64,000 nt of DNA, taken from Marinobacterium sp. xm-d-530. GTDB lineage: Bacteria; Pseudomonadota; Gammaproteobacteria; Pseudomonadales; Balneatricaceae. Under the pieces are notes generated by a model that ran no database searches, was not told the origin of the DNA, and was given only the letters and a program-made list of their open reading frames with translations. Location of the stretch: positions 1-64,000 of the forward strand of contig NZ_WBYM01000004.1 of the NCBI RefSeq assembly GCF_013283365.1, in the 5' to 3' direction. Made by a program: the position numbers and the translations under genes. Shown one piece after another: positions 1 through 7,772 of this stretch (positions are counted from its first letter, which is position 1; each line of letters begins with the position of its first letter).

Positions 1-3
1 TTT

Positions 4-122
4 TGCCTGGTGACAATAGAGACGTGGAACCACCTGATCCCTTACCGAACTCAGTCGTGAAACGCGTCATCGCCGATGGTAGTGTGGGGTTTCCCCATGT
101 GAGAGTAGGTCATTGCCAGGCA
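4..122 (+). rRNA. rrf: 5S ribosomal RNA
   Basis: The sequence reads as a complete or almost complete 5S rRNA. It opens with TGCCTGG, contains the family-typical stretches CCGAACTCAG, GTGAAACG and CGCCGATGGTAGTGTGGGG, and closes with GCCAGGCA, which pairs with the 5' end to form helix I. The length of about 119 nt is normal. The rest of the rrn operon would lie to the left of the window. A strong intrinsic terminator follows 15 nt later, so this is the operon's distal end. Exact ends are uncertain by one or two bases. Confidence 0.95.
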
Positions 123-136
123 CCTAATAAACAAAG

Positions 137-170
137 AACCCCAGTACCGAAAGGTCCTGGGGTTTTTTGT
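137..170 (+). terminator. rrn operon intrinsic terminator
   Basis: AACCCCAG and TACC (137-148) pair with GGT and CTGGGGTT (153-164) around a GAAA tetraloop, followed by a run of T. It lies directly after the 5S rRNA and would end the rRNA transcript. Confidence 0.92.
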
Positions 171-282
171 TTTTTGGTCGCAAGGAGACTTCTGAGCGAA
201 TGCCCATGTGACCACAGATGCACCGAAGGTGCGCAGGGGAGGCGCCAACGGCGTCGCGAAGCGATGACGAGCAACGCTCGGC

Positions 283-335
283 ACCTATTGTAGGTCATTC
301 ACTCGAACACCGTTCGTAACCTATTGTAGGTCATT
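283..335. repeat. 17-nt direct repeat pair
   Basis: ACCTATTGTAGGTCATT occurs at 283-299 and again at 319-335, 36 bp apart, and each copy contains the small inverted repeat CCTA/TAGG. The second copy runs on into CTTCGTA, which also precedes the larger repeat units at 556-562 and 717-723. The role is unknown. Confidence 0.8.
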
Positions 336-351
336 GCGAACTTCGTACAGG

Positions 352-395
352 ATCTCTGCCAAACCCATCGCGGCCTTTGCAAGACCGCTCCAACG
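352..395. repeat. REP-like unit, copy 1
   Basis: A 44-nt unit beginning ATCTCTGCC and ending CGCTCCAACG. It matches 727-770 at about 40 of 44 positions. Its core can fold as GCGGCCTT-TGC-AAGACCGC, the hairpin form typical of gammaproteobacterial REP sequences. Confidence 0.75.
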
Positions 396-405
396 TTTTA
401 ACAGA

Positions 406-726
406 ATCTCTGCCGATGTCTATAGCGGATGACAGGATAAATCCAGTCACCGGCACTCCGTTAGATAAATCCGGCACCAGTCCATAATCACTGATACACC
501 GCTTCGCGGTGATCGCGGTTTGCCGCTTTGCGGCAGTTCGCTCCTACAGTCGGACTTCGTAAAAGATCTCTGCCAACGTCAACAGCGGATGACAGACTGA
601 AGGCCAGTCACCGGCACTCCGTCAGATAAACCCGGCACCAGTCCATAATCACTGATACACCGCTTCGCGGTGATCGCGGTTTGCCGCTTTGCGGCAGTTC
701 GCTCCTACAGTCGGACTTCGTAATAC
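406..726. repeat. Tandem duplication, two units of about 161 bp
   Basis: The units are 406-565 and 566-726. Their first 35 or so bases diverge. From CCAGTCACCGGCACTCCG (443 and 604) through CAGTCGGACTTCGTAA they are nearly identical at a strict 161-bp offset, with only two substitutions noticed. Each carries the hairpins CACCGCTTCGCGGTG and TGCCGCTTTGCGGCA. The segment AGCGGATGACAG..CCAGTCACC near the start of each unit resembles the arms of the long palindrome at 46057-46143. High identity suggests a recent duplication, or homogenisation between copies. Confidence 0.88.
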
Positions 727-770
727 ATCTCTGCTAAATTCATCGCGGCCTTCGCAAGACCGCTCCAACG
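727..770. repeat. REP-like unit, copy 2
   Basis: Second copy of the 44-nt unit at 352-395, with GCGGCCTTCGCAAGACCGC as its foldable core. It ends only five bases from the dtd stop codon, so the hairpin would lie at the 3' end of the dtd transcript and might protect it or help end it. Confidence 0.75.
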
Positions 771-774
771 GCTC

Positions 775-1212
775 CTAACTCTCCAACCAAAACGTAACCG
801 GCCCATCATTGGTTAGTGATACTTTCATATCGGCACCAAACTTCCCGGTCGCAACTTTAAGCCCCGTTTTGTTAGCCGCTTCTACAAAGTAGTTGTAGAG
901 CTCTTCACCCAGTGCTGGAGATGCCCCTTTTGAAAAACCCGGTCGTTTGCCCTTGGAGGTTTCGGCTACCAGCGTAAATTGAGAGACCACCAGTAACTCG
1001 CCTTCAATATTTTTAAGGCTAAGGTTCATCTTGTCCGATTCATCGCTAAAGATGCGGTAGTTGATCACCTTGTCGAGTAGTTTATCGGCTTTTGATCGGT
1101 CATCCTCTTTCTCTACACCGAGTAAAAGAAGTATCCCATGATCTATTTCACCGACGCAGTTGCCGTCTACTACAACGCTAGCACTGCTGACTCGTTGAAT
1201 AAGTCCTTTCAT
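775..1212 (-). CDS. dtd: D-aminoacyl-tRNA deacylase
   Basis: A 145-residue protein that hydrolyses D-amino acids, and mischarged glycine, from tRNA in the cytoplasm. Both signature motifs of the DTD family are present: SQFTL at residues 77-81 and NDGPVT at 135-140, the latter carrying the Gly-cisPro element that reads substrate chirality. The length is typical. Its ATG overlaps the pip stop codon by one base (TAATG), so it is the last gene of an operon MFS transporter-pip-dtd and is probably translated by coupling. A REP-like hairpin lies immediately downstream. Confidence 0.96.
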   Translation of the reverse strand: MKGLIQRVSSASVVVDGNCVGEIDHGILLLLGVEKEDDRSKADKLLDKVINYRIFSDESDKMNLSLKNIEGELLVVSQFTLVAETSKGKRPGFSKGASPALGEELYNYFVEAANKTGLKVATGKFGADMKVSLTNDGPVTFWLES

Positions 1213-2162
1213 TAGCTGGTTAACTCCAGATAATGATCGGTGGCATGGATTAAACGGTCTGTAATGCCCGGCTCAAAGGCTGAGTGTCCGGCATCACGAA
1301 CGATATCAAAGTTTGCTTGAGGCAGTTCTTTAGCCAATAGGTGTGCCTGCTCAATAGGGCAAACCATGTCATATCGGCCATGAACAATCCAGGTCGGTAT
1401 CTTTTTGATGCGATCACAGTGATTGAGCAGTTGGTTTTCAGACATAAAAGAGTTGTTGGCAAAATAGTGTGCTTCGATACGCGCCATGGCTAATGCGACA
1501 TGAGGATCACCAAAGTGGTCAACCAAACTCGGATTAGGGTCGAGTGTAGAGCACCGTCCCTCCCAAATAGACCAGGCTTTTGCTGCTGCCATACGCTCTA
1601 GTTCATTATCACTGGTCAGAACTTTATAGTAGCTGCTGACCATGTCGTTTCTCTGATCGGCCTGTATCGGTGCTATAAATGATTCCCAATGGTCAGGGAA
1701 TACATAGCTTGCTCCCTCTTGGTAAAACCACTGAATATCTCTAGGTCGACAGAGGAATATACCTCTTAGAAACATTGCATTGACTCGCTCTGGGTGAGAT
1801 TGTGCGTAGGCAAGGCTTAACGTAGAACCCCAACTACCGCCAAATAGTGCCCACTTATCTAGGCCGAGATGGGTACGAATCTTTTCAATATCAGCGATTA
1901 AGTGTTCCGTTGTGTTGTTTTCTAAACTGCCATGCGGCGTCGAGCGCCCACAGCCGCGTTGATCAAATAGAATGATTTTGTAATGTTCTGGGTTAAAAAA
2001 GCGTCGATGCTCGGGCGAACAACCACCGCCTGGCCCGCCGTGGACGAACAGAATAGGCTCGCCATTGGGGTTGCCTGAAAGCTCTAAAAAGAGGCTGTGC
2101 CCTTTGCCTACATCCAGTTGCTCGCTGTGGTAGGCACTTATTTCTGGGTAGAGTGTTCTCAT
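1212..2162 (-). CDS. pip: Proline iminopeptidase, alpha/beta-hydrolase
   Basis: A 316-residue enzyme of peptidase family S33 that releases N-terminal proline from peptides. The oxyanion-hole motif HGGPG is at residues 41-45, DQRGCGRS follows at 67-74, and the nucleophile elbow GGSWGS is at 108-113 with Ser110 as the expected nucleophile. The acid and base of the triad are expected in HGRYDMVCP and DAGHSAFEPG near the C-terminus. The start overlaps the preceding transporter stop by four bases and the stop overlaps dtd by one, which indicates a tightly coupled operon. The name follows from strong family resemblance; substrate preference is inferred. Confidence 0.93.
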   Translation of the reverse strand: MRTLYPEISAYHSEQLDVGKGHSLFLELSGNPNGEPILFVHGGPGGGCSPEHRRFFNPEHYKIILFDQRGCGRSTPHGSLENNTTEHLIADIEKIRTHLGLDKWALFGGSWGSTLSLAYAQSHPERVNAMFLRGIFLCRPRDIQWFYQEGASYVFPDHWESFIAPIQADQRNDMVSSYYKVLTSDNELERMAAAKAWSIWEGRCSTLDPNPSLVDHFGDPHVALAMARIEAHYFANNSFMSENQLLNHCDRIKKIPTWIVHGRYDMVCPIEQAHLLAKELPQANFDIVRDAGHSAFEPGITDRLIHATDHYLELTS

Positions 2163-3763
2163 TCTACTGGTAACCCCGCATCTTCTAGGCGTTTCTTACG
2201 CAGCTCAATTAATCGATCGATCTCAAATATCTCCTGTGGGCTCGCATCCGTTTTAAGCCCTCCCACAATGGCGTAATTGATACGGGTTTTATGCAGATCA
2301 AAGAAGTCGGTCAATGACTTAGCTACCTTTAGTCGATTCTCTGGATAGATTGTGACTAAGTGTTCGGTTAACTCACCCGCTCGTTTGGGCAACTTTAATA
2401 CCATCTGTAATGCTACCTCTTCTGCTTTTAGGTGAGCAGATTCCAGTGCAGTTTTTATTAGGTGCTGAGGATCTTTCGGGTTCTGTTTGAGTGCCTCAAT
2501 CAACAGTTTAAGCGCCGGCTCTGCAATCTCTGCAGCCACGTACTCCTCAAGAGGAGGCACGGATGCAGGGTTGGTTGTGAACTGGTAGGGCTGAGCGGGT
2601 TCTAGACGTTCGGTTCGCAAGAAGAGCTTACGCACTAATAAGAAGAGCATCAGCAGTAGATGCAGTGAAATGACGTAGAAGTAGAGCCAAACAGAGCTAA
2701 ACCACTCCATCATAGCGCCCGCCACGATAGGGCCGACGACACCACCGACGCCTAATAGAATTTGCATCATACTGGTTGCAGGCATCGCCTCTTTACTGTC
2801 GATGTGGTCGAACACCTGTGTCACAGCTAGCGGGAAAATAGCGGCCCCAGCGCCCCCTGACAGTAGGAAGAAGAAGGTGACGAACCAGGTGGGTAGAGCG
2901 CTGTAAAAATCGATAATGATGACGGCATTTGCACCGACACCAATCATCATTAATACAGCGCCCACCGTACGTTTATCGAAACGATCCGCAAACCAGCCAG
3001 TTGGGTATTGTGTCATGAGGCCCCCAAGCAAATAGGAGCCTAAAATGATTGATAGTAGTGTGCCGCTAAAGCCTCGATCGTAAGCGTATAGAGCGATCAG
3101 TGATACGCTTGCGGAGCCAATAGAACCCGCCACCAGGCAAGATAGAGTACCTGATGGAGAGACCTTCCATAGTTGCCCAAATGACATTGGGCGGCTTCGG
3201 CCAGGTAGCTCGGGTGCTGGCATGCGTGACATCGACATAATAATCAGAGCGATCGCTAATACGGCGCTGATAATACCGAACAGTCTAAAATCACTCTCTT
3301 CGAAAATGTTCATCACAAAAGGTGCTGAACCGAATCCGACAGCAAAGAATATCTGGTAGACACTGAACAGTTTACCGCGGTTGCTGCTATCACTGGTGAC
3401 ATTAAGCCAGCTCTCCAGAGTAATAAAACTGGTGATGAAGCAGAAGCCTGCAACGACCCTTAACAGGGAAGTGATGATGAACGATTCAAGAAGTGTGTGC
3501 AGTATTGAGACGATCGACAGTGTTGCAGCCATTGTTGCAAAGGCGCGGATATGACCGACGCGGTTGACGACTTTGGCGCCAAACATCCCTGCCAGGATAG
3601 AGCCGGCGGCAAACATACCCATAGCAATACCGACTTGTGAAGACTCAATGCCCGCCGACTGCATTCTTAAAGGGAGGATGATAAAGAATAGGTTGTGGCT
3701 AAGCGCCATACCAATAATTGAAAAAAGAATAGGGCTGACCCGGTAAAAAATGCTGTTGGTCAT
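2159..3763 (-). CDS. YcaD-like MFS transporter with C-terminal extension
   Basis: A 534-residue major facilitator superfamily protein. Roughly the first 390 residues form the membrane domain, with hydrophobic segments throughout and the loop GWFADRFDKRTVG, which matches the conserved MFS loop motif. The rest, about 145 residues, is a soluble, charged and mostly helical-looking extension rich in Leu, Glu and Lys; plain YcaD-type carriers of about 380 residues lack it. The substrate is unknown. It is the first gene of an operon with pip and dtd (four-base overlap with pip), so a link to peptide or amino acid handling is possible but only inferred. Confidence 0.85.
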   Translation of the reverse strand: MTNSIFYRVSPILFSIIGMALSHNLFFIILPLRMQSAGIESSQVGIAMGMFAAGSILAGMFGAKVVNRVGHIRAFATMAATLSIVSILHTLLESFIITSLLRVVAGFCFITSFITLESWLNVTSDSSNRGKLFSVYQIFFAVGFGSAPFVMNIFEESDFRLFGIISAVLAIALIIMSMSRMPAPELPGRSRPMSFGQLWKVSPSGTLSCLVAGSIGSASVSLIALYAYDRGFSGTLLSIILGSYLLGGLMTQYPTGWFADRFDKRTVGAVLMMIGVGANAVIIIDFYSALPTWFVTFFFLLSGGAGAAIFPLAVTQVFDHIDSKEAMPATSMMQILLGVGGVVGPIVAGAMMEWFSSVWLYFYVISLHLLLMLFLLVRKLFLRTERLEPAQPYQFTTNPASVPPLEEYVAAEIAEPALKLLIEALKQNPKDPQHLIKTALESAHLKAEEVALQMVLKLPKRAGELTEHLVTIYPENRLKVAKSLTDFFDLHKTRINYAIVGGLKTDASPQEIFEIDRLIELRKKRLEDAGLPVE

Positions 3764-3834
3764 TAGGTGGTTCCTAGTTTGTCACTTCAAGATTTCTTGG
3801 ACTTTAGTTTACTCCGTTTATTTCGTTTGAATAT

Positions 3835-3868
3835 AAAAAAACGGTGCTCAATTTGCATTGGCACCGTT
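3835..3868 (-). terminator. typA terminator
   Basis: Read on the minus strand, AACGGTGC (3868-3861) pairs with GCACCGTT (3847-3840) across a 13-nt loop, followed by a run of T. It lies 28 bases past the typA stop codon. Confidence 0.85.
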
Positions 3869-3895
3869 TTATGTTTTGCATTTATTGCAAATTAA

Positions 3896-5704
3896 TTAAC
3901 GCTTAGCGCGTTTACGCTCATGCTCTTTCAAGAACTTCTTACGAATACGGATGTTCTCAGGTGTTACTTCAACCAACTCATCATCTTCAATGAAGTCTAG
4001 AGCCTGCTCTAGAGTAAAGCGGATAGGTGGCGTTAGCACGATGTTCTCATCAGTACCTGAGGCTCGGACGTTGGTTAGCTGCTTACCTTTGGTTGGGTTA
4101 ACCGTTAGGTCATTCGAGCGGCTATGGATACCAATGACCATGCCTTCGTACACTTCAATGTTTGGACCGATCATGAGGCGACCGCGCTCCTGAAGAGAGA
4201 AGAGTGCGTAGCCCAGTACTTTACCGTTAACCATCGAAACCAGTACGCCGTTGTTACGAGTCACCGTCTCACCCTCTTTCACCACACCGTAGTGGTCAAA
4301 GATTGAGTTCATGATACCAGTACCAGACGTCATGGTTAGGAATTGGCTACGGAAGCCGATCAAACCGCGAGAAGGGATCATAAAGGTCAGGCGACAGCGG
4401 CCTTTGCCGTCAACTTCCATATTCGTCATGTCACCGCGACGCATGCCTAGCTCTTCGATGATCGAGCCCTGGTGCTGCTCTTCAACGTCGATCATAACGA
4501 TCTCGTAAGGTTCGTGGATTTCGCCATCTACCTCTTTCTGAATTACTTCAGGACGGCTGATGCCAAGTTCGAAGCCTTCACGGCGCATGGTCTCAATCAG
4601 TACCGATAGGTGAAGTTCACCACGACCTGATACACGGAATTTCTCAGGGCTATCACCCGGCTCTACACGCAGTGCTACGTTGTGAATCAATTCGCGCTCT
4701 AGACGCTCTTTGATGTTACGGCTGGTAACGAATTTGCCCTCTTTACCGGCAAACGGAGAGTCGTTGACCTGGAATGTCATAGAGACGGTTGGCTCATCGA
4801 CAGAGAGTGCTGGTAGTGCTTCAACAACATCTGGGTGACACAGCGTATCTGAGATGTTGAGTTCGTCTAGACCGGTAATACAGACAATGTCACCTGCTTG
4901 TGCACTGTCGACATCGACACGATCAAGACCGTGGTAGCCCATGATCTTAAGGATACGACCTGAACGCATTTTTGCGTGTGAATCGATGACTTTAACAGGC
5001 GTGTTGGTAGAGATCTTACCGCGTGAGATACGACCCACACCGATAACACCGACAAAGCTGTTGTAGTCCAACGCAGAGACCTGCATCTGGAATGGACCTT
5101 CTGTATCGACGTGAGGCGCATCAACGTGCTTGATGATCGCTTCAAATAGAGGCGTCATATCGTCAGCCATAGCTTCGTGATCATCACCCGCAATACCGTT
5201 GATCGCTGAGGCGTAGACAATCGGGAAGTCCAACTGCTCATCGGTAGCGCCTAGGTTGTCGAACAGTTCGAAAACCTGATCCATAACCCAATCTGGACGT
5301 GCACCAGGACGGTCGATTTTGTTGATAACAACGATTGGCTTAAGGCCGCGTGCAAAGGCTTTCTGAGTAACGAAGCGTGTTTGTGGCATTGGACCATCAA
5401 CTGCATCAACAAGCAGAAGGACCGAGTCAACCATCGACATAACACGCTCTACCTCACCACCGAAATCGGCGTGCCCAGGAGTATCGACGATGTTGATGCG
5501 GTAGTCGTTCCAAGTGATGGCGGTGTTTTTGGCAAGGATGGTAATGCCACGCTCTTTCTCTTGGTCGTTTGAGTCCATGACGCGCTCAGCGCCTTCATCA
5601 CGACGGCCAAGGGTACCTGACTGCTCTAGAAGTTTATCAACTAGGGTGGTTTTGCCATGGTCGACGTGTGCGATGATGGCGATATTGCGAAGATTTTCGA
5701 TCAC
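3896..5704 (-). CDS. typA: Ribosome-binding GTPase TypA/BipA
   Basis: A 602-residue translational GTPase related to EF-G and LepA that acts on the ribosome under cold and other stress and in large-subunit assembly. The G1 motif [15 protein letters not shown] lies near residue 13, the switch [16 protein letters not shown] follows, and NKIDRPGA is the guanine-specificity motif. The length is normal for the family and the C-terminus is basic ([10 protein letters not shown]). A perfect TATAAT lies upstream and an intrinsic terminator follows, so it is probably monocistronic. It diverges from glnA, as in E. coli, where typA is also next to glnA. Confidence 0.97.
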   Translation of the reverse strand: MIENLRNIAIIAHVDHGKTTLVDKLLEQSGTLGRRDEGAERVMDSNDQEKERGITILAKNTAITWNDYRINIVDTPGHADFGGEVERVMSMVDSVLLLVDAVDGPMPQTRFVTQKAFARGLKPIVVINKIDRPGARPDWVMDQVFELFDNLGATDEQLDFPIVYASAINGIAGDDHEAMADDMTPLFEAIIKHVDAPHVDTEGPFQMQVSALDYNSFVGVIGVGRISRGKISTNTPVKVIDSHAKMRSGRILKIMGYHGLDRVDVDSAQAGDIVCITGLDELNISDTLCHPDVVEALPALSVDEPTVSMTFQVNDSPFAGKEGKFVTSRNIKERLERELIHNVALRVEPGDSPEKFRVSGRGELHLSVLIETMRREGFELGISRPEVIQKEVDGEIHEPYEIVMIDVEEQHQGSIIEELGMRRGDMTNMEVDGKGRCRLTFMIPSRGLIGFRSQFLTMTSGTGIMNSIFDHYGVVKEGETVTRNNGVLVSMVNGKVLGYALFSLQERGRLMIGPNIEVYEGMVIGIHSRSNDLTVNPTKGKQLTNVRASGTDENIVLTPPIRFTLEQALDFIEDDELVEVTPENIRIRKKFLKEHERKRAKR

Positions 5705-5735
5705 GAGGTGAGTCTCATTAATTAAAGATGCGCGG

Positions 5736-5765
5736 ATTATACGCGTCGAGCGTGATCAAGGCGAA
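5736..5765 (-). promoter_or_regulatory. Probable sigma-70 promoter of typA
   Basis: On the minus strand there is a perfect -10 hexamer TATAAT (5741-5736), 32 bases from the start codon. The best -35 candidate is TTCGCC (5765-5760) at an 18-bp spacing, which is weak. The -10 element is convincing; the -35 is a guess. Confidence 0.5.
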
Positions 5766-5879
5766 TTAATAGCCAATAAATTTGGACCATATGAACAATT
5801 GTTAGAAGCGAATCTAGTGCAAAATTTTTTGGCTGGAGTATCATATTGGCACACATCGACAGACTAGTAATAGTTTAAA

Positions 5880-5894
5880 GCACCATTGTGGTGC
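5880..5894 (+). promoter_or_regulatory. NtrC-binding site 1 upstream of glnA
   Basis: GCACCATTGTGGTGC fits the 15-bp NtrC operator of the type GCACCA-N3-TGGTGC with a near-perfect dyad. Its centre lies about 130 bp upstream of the predicted sigma-54 transcription start, where the E. coli glnA enhancer also sits. The pairing with a second site 30 bp away supports the call. Confidence 0.85.
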
Positions 5895-5909
5895 GTATGT
5901 TTTAGGTGT

Positions 5910-5924
5910 GCATCAAATTGGTGC
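5910..5924 (+). promoter_or_regulatory. NtrC-binding site 2 upstream of glnA
   Basis: GCATCAAATTGGTGC is a second NtrC-type dyad, with a weaker left half. Its centre is 30 bp from that of the site at 5880-5894, so both face the same side of the helix and could seat cooperating NtrC dimers. Confidence 0.8.
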
Positions 5925-5990
5925 GTTTATTGTCATTGGTGATTCGTTGCTGATGCGGTAAATCACCGTAAATAAAGACTTTTTTCGAGT

Positions 5991-6006
5991 TGGCATACTG
6001 TTTGCT
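5991..6006 (+). promoter_or_regulatory. Sigma-54 promoter of glnA
   Basis: TGGCATACTGTTTGCT carries the invariant GG (5992-5993) and GC (6004-6005) separated by exactly ten bases, the -24/-12 geometry of RpoN promoters. Transcription would start near 6017, about 77 bases before the glnA start codon. With the two NtrC boxes upstream this is a classic nitrogen-regulated promoter. Confidence 0.88.
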
Positions 6007-6093
6007 AGCTCGTTAGGAAGACTGAGCTTGCATGGTGCAGGCTTAAACCCAAGGCTACTAGTCTGGCAATATCTGATAATGGAGAGAGCCATA

Positions 6094-7500
6094 ATGTCTG
6101 AACAGACACTAAATCTGATCAAAGAAACTGACGCGAAGTGGATCGACCTTCGCTTTACAGACTCTAAAGGTAAAGAGCAGCACGTAACTATCCCAGTTCA
6201 CGAAATGGGTGACGACTTCTTCGAAGACGGCAAAATGTTTGATGGCTCATCTATCCAAGGTTGGAAGGGTATTAACGACTCTGACATGATCCTTCGTCCA
6301 GATGACTCTTCATCTATCGTTGATCCATTCTCTGAAGATGCAACAGTCATCATCCGTTGTGACATCGTTGAGCCTGCTACAGGTCTTGGTTACGAGCGTG
6401 ATCCACGTTCTGTTGCTAAGCGTGCAGAAGAGTACCTGAAATCAACAGGTATCGCTGACAGCGCTATGTTCGGTCCAGAGCCAGAGTTCTTCGTATTTGA
6501 CGAAGTTCACTTCCACTCTGACATGTCTGGTTGTGGCTACACTGTATCTTCTGAAGAAGCTGCATGGTCTTCTAACAGCAAATTCGAAGGCGGTAACACA
6601 GGTCACCGTCCACGCGTTAAAGGCGGTTACTTCCCAGTACCACCAGTAGACTCTCTACACGATCTTCGTGCTGCAATGTGTGACGCGATGACAGCGATGG
6701 GTCTGCACGTAGAAGTACACCACCACGAAGTAGCAACTGCTGGTCAGTGTGAAATCGGTGTGGCAGGTAACACCCTTGTTAAGAAAGCTGACGAAGTTCA
6801 GATTCTTAAGTACGCAGTTCACAACGTTGCTCACGCTTACGGTAAAACAGCTACGTTCATGCCTAAGCCAATCGTTGGTGACAACGGCTCTGGTATGCAC
6901 GTTCACCAGTCTCTATCTAAAGGCGGTGTTAACATCTTCGCTGGCGACGCATACGCGGGCCTATCTGAAGAAGCTCTTTACTACATCGGCGGTATCATCA
7001 AGCACGCTAAAGCGCTTAACGCTCTATGTAACCCAGGTACTAACTCGTACAAGCGTCTTGTTCCAGGCTTCGAAGCACCAGTTATGCTAGCTTACTCAGC
7101 TCGTAACCGTTCAGCTTCTATCCGTATCCCATACGTAACTAGCCCTAAAGGCCGTCGTATCGAGACACGCTTCCCTGATCCAATCGCTAACCCATACCTA
7201 GCGTTCTCTGCGCTAATGATGGCGGGTCTTGACGGTATCCAGAACAAGATCCACCCTGGCGATGCAGCAGACAAAGACCTTTACGATCTACCAGCTGAAG
7301 AAGCTGCTCAGATCCCACAGGTTTGTTCTTCACTAGAAGAAGCTCTGGACGCTCTAGAAGCTGATCACGAGTTCCTAACTCGCGGCGGCGTATTCACTGA
7401 AGACATGCTAAACGCTTACATCGAACTTAAGCGTGAAGAGTGTGCTCAAGTGAGCCAGACAACTCACCCAATCGAATACGATCTTTACTACTCAGTTTAA
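6094..7500 (+). CDS. glnA: Glutamine synthetase type I
   Basis: A 468-residue GSI-beta enzyme that makes glutamine from glutamate, ammonia and ATP as a cytoplasmic dodecamer. Recognisable motifs are MFDGSSI near the N-terminus, [10 protein letters not shown], and the ATP-loop region [14 protein letters not shown]. Tyr397 within [10 protein letters not shown] is the conserved adenylylation site, so activity should be tuned by GlnE. The start at 6094 is preferred over the ATG at 6028 because GGAGAG (6081-6086) precedes it and the product then matches the E. coli length of 469. Codon use is strongly biased, in line with high expression. It is followed by a strong terminator, separating it from ntrBC. 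Confidence 0.98.
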   Translation: MSEQTLNLIKETDAKWIDLRFTDSKGKEQHVTIPVHEMGDDFFEDGKMFDGSSIQGWKGINDSDMILRPDDSSSIVDPFSEDATVIIRCDIVEPATGLGYERDPRSVAKRAEEYLKSTGIADSAMFGPEPEFFVFDEVHFHSDMSGCGYTVSSEEAAWSSNSKFEGGNTGHRPRVKGGYFPVPPVDSLHDLRAAMCDAMTAMGLHVEVHHHEVATAGQCEIGVAGNTLVKKADEVQILKYAVHNVAHAYGKTATFMPKPIVGDNGSGMHVHQSLSKGGVNIFAGDAYAGLSEEALYYIGGIIKHAKALNALCNPGTNSYKRLVPGFEAPVMLAYSARNRSASIRIPYVTSPKGRRIETRFPDPIANPYLAFSALMMAGLDGIQNKIHPGDAADKDLYDLPAEEAAQIPQVCSSLEEALDALEADHEFLTRGGVFTEDMLNAYIELKREECAQVSQTTHPIEYDLYYSV

Positions 7501-7520
7501 GATCTTATCGATTCAAAAAA

Positions 7521-7543
7521 CCCGGCACCTGCCGGGTTTTTTT
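7521..7543 (+). terminator. glnA terminator
   Basis: CCCGGC (7521-7526) pairs with GCCGGG (7531-7536) over ACCT, preceded by A and followed by seven T. It separates glnA from ntrBC, which then need their own promoter. Confidence 0.92.
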
Positions 7544-7546
7544 GTT

Positions 7547-7582
7547 CAGGACGAACGGTATCCTGCAGGCGCATGGATGCGC
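7547..7582. repeat. Compound palindrome after glnA
   Basis: Two small dyads stand back to back: CAGGA..TCCTG (7547-7551 with 7561-7565) and the perfect palindrome GCGCATGGATGCGC (7569-7582). It lies between the glnA terminator and the NtrC box of ntrB. The shape suggests a dispersed repeat rather than a gene-specific site, but no second copy was seen in the window. Confidence 0.55.
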
Positions 7583-7594
7583 ACAAAACACCTC

Positions 7595-7609
7595 GCACCA
7601 AAATGGTGC
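7595..7609 (+). promoter_or_regulatory. NtrC-binding site upstream of ntrB
   Basis: GCACCAAAATGGTGC is a perfect-dyad NtrC operator, stronger than either box before glnA. It is centred about 109 bp before the transcription start predicted from the sigma-54 element at 7685-7700, a position suited to activation. Confidence 0.87.
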
Positions 7610-7626
7610 ATAATATCTTCATATAT

Positions 7627-7641
7627 GCCATTCTATTGTGC
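7627..7641 (+). promoter_or_regulatory. Weak second NtrC-like site upstream of ntrB
   Basis: GCCATTCTATTGTGC keeps the outer GC and the GTGC half but matches poorly inside. It is mentioned because its centre is exactly 32 bp from the strong site at 7595-7609, the spacing seen between the paired NtrC boxes of E. coli glnA. Confidence 0.4.
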
Positions 7642-7684
7642 ATGCTAAAACTCAAAAGCCCGTGGTTACTGGGTTTCGCTGAGT

Positions 7685-7700
7685 TGGCAACCTTTTTGCT
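7685..7700 (+). promoter_or_regulatory. Sigma-54 promoter of ntrBC
   Basis: TGGCAACCTTTTTGCT has GG at 7686-7687 and GC at 7698-7699, exactly ten bases apart. Together with the NtrC box upstream it predicts that ntrBC are transcribed by RpoN polymerase and activated by their own product, starting near 7711. Confidence 0.78.
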
Positions 7701-7772
7701 TATTAAGTAGAGCTATTAAGGCTTAACGCTAGAGTAGAGCTGTTAAGTCATCAAAACCCTTGGGAATACCTA

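Larger units (their letters stand above)
181..774. other. Gene-free spacer filled with REP-like repeats
   Basis: Almost 600 bases lie between the rrn terminator and the 3' end of dtd. No convincing coding frame was found; the short open frames here run across hairpin repeats or back into the 5S gene. The spacer holds a 17-nt direct repeat (283-299 and 319-335), two copies of a 44-nt REP-like unit (352-395 and 727-770), and between them two tandem copies of a unit of about 161 bp (406-726). Small hairpins are abundant, for example CACCGCTTCGCGGTG and TGCCGCTTTGCGGCA. REP units of this look are typically mobilised by a tyrosine transposase encoded elsewhere; none is present here. Confidence 0.85.

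Noticed and set aside
3-293. 96-residue open frame on the plus strand
   Set aside because: It runs through the 5S rRNA and its terminator; composition and start are not gene-like.
406-726. Possible CRISPR array
   Set aside because: Only two units of about 161 bp without short repeats and uniform spacers, and no cas genes; it is a tandem duplication of REP-like DNA.
5847-5862. Second sigma-54-like element TTGGCACACATCGACA before glnA
   Set aside because: The GG at 5848-5849 is followed after ten bases by CA, not GC, so the -12 element is missing.
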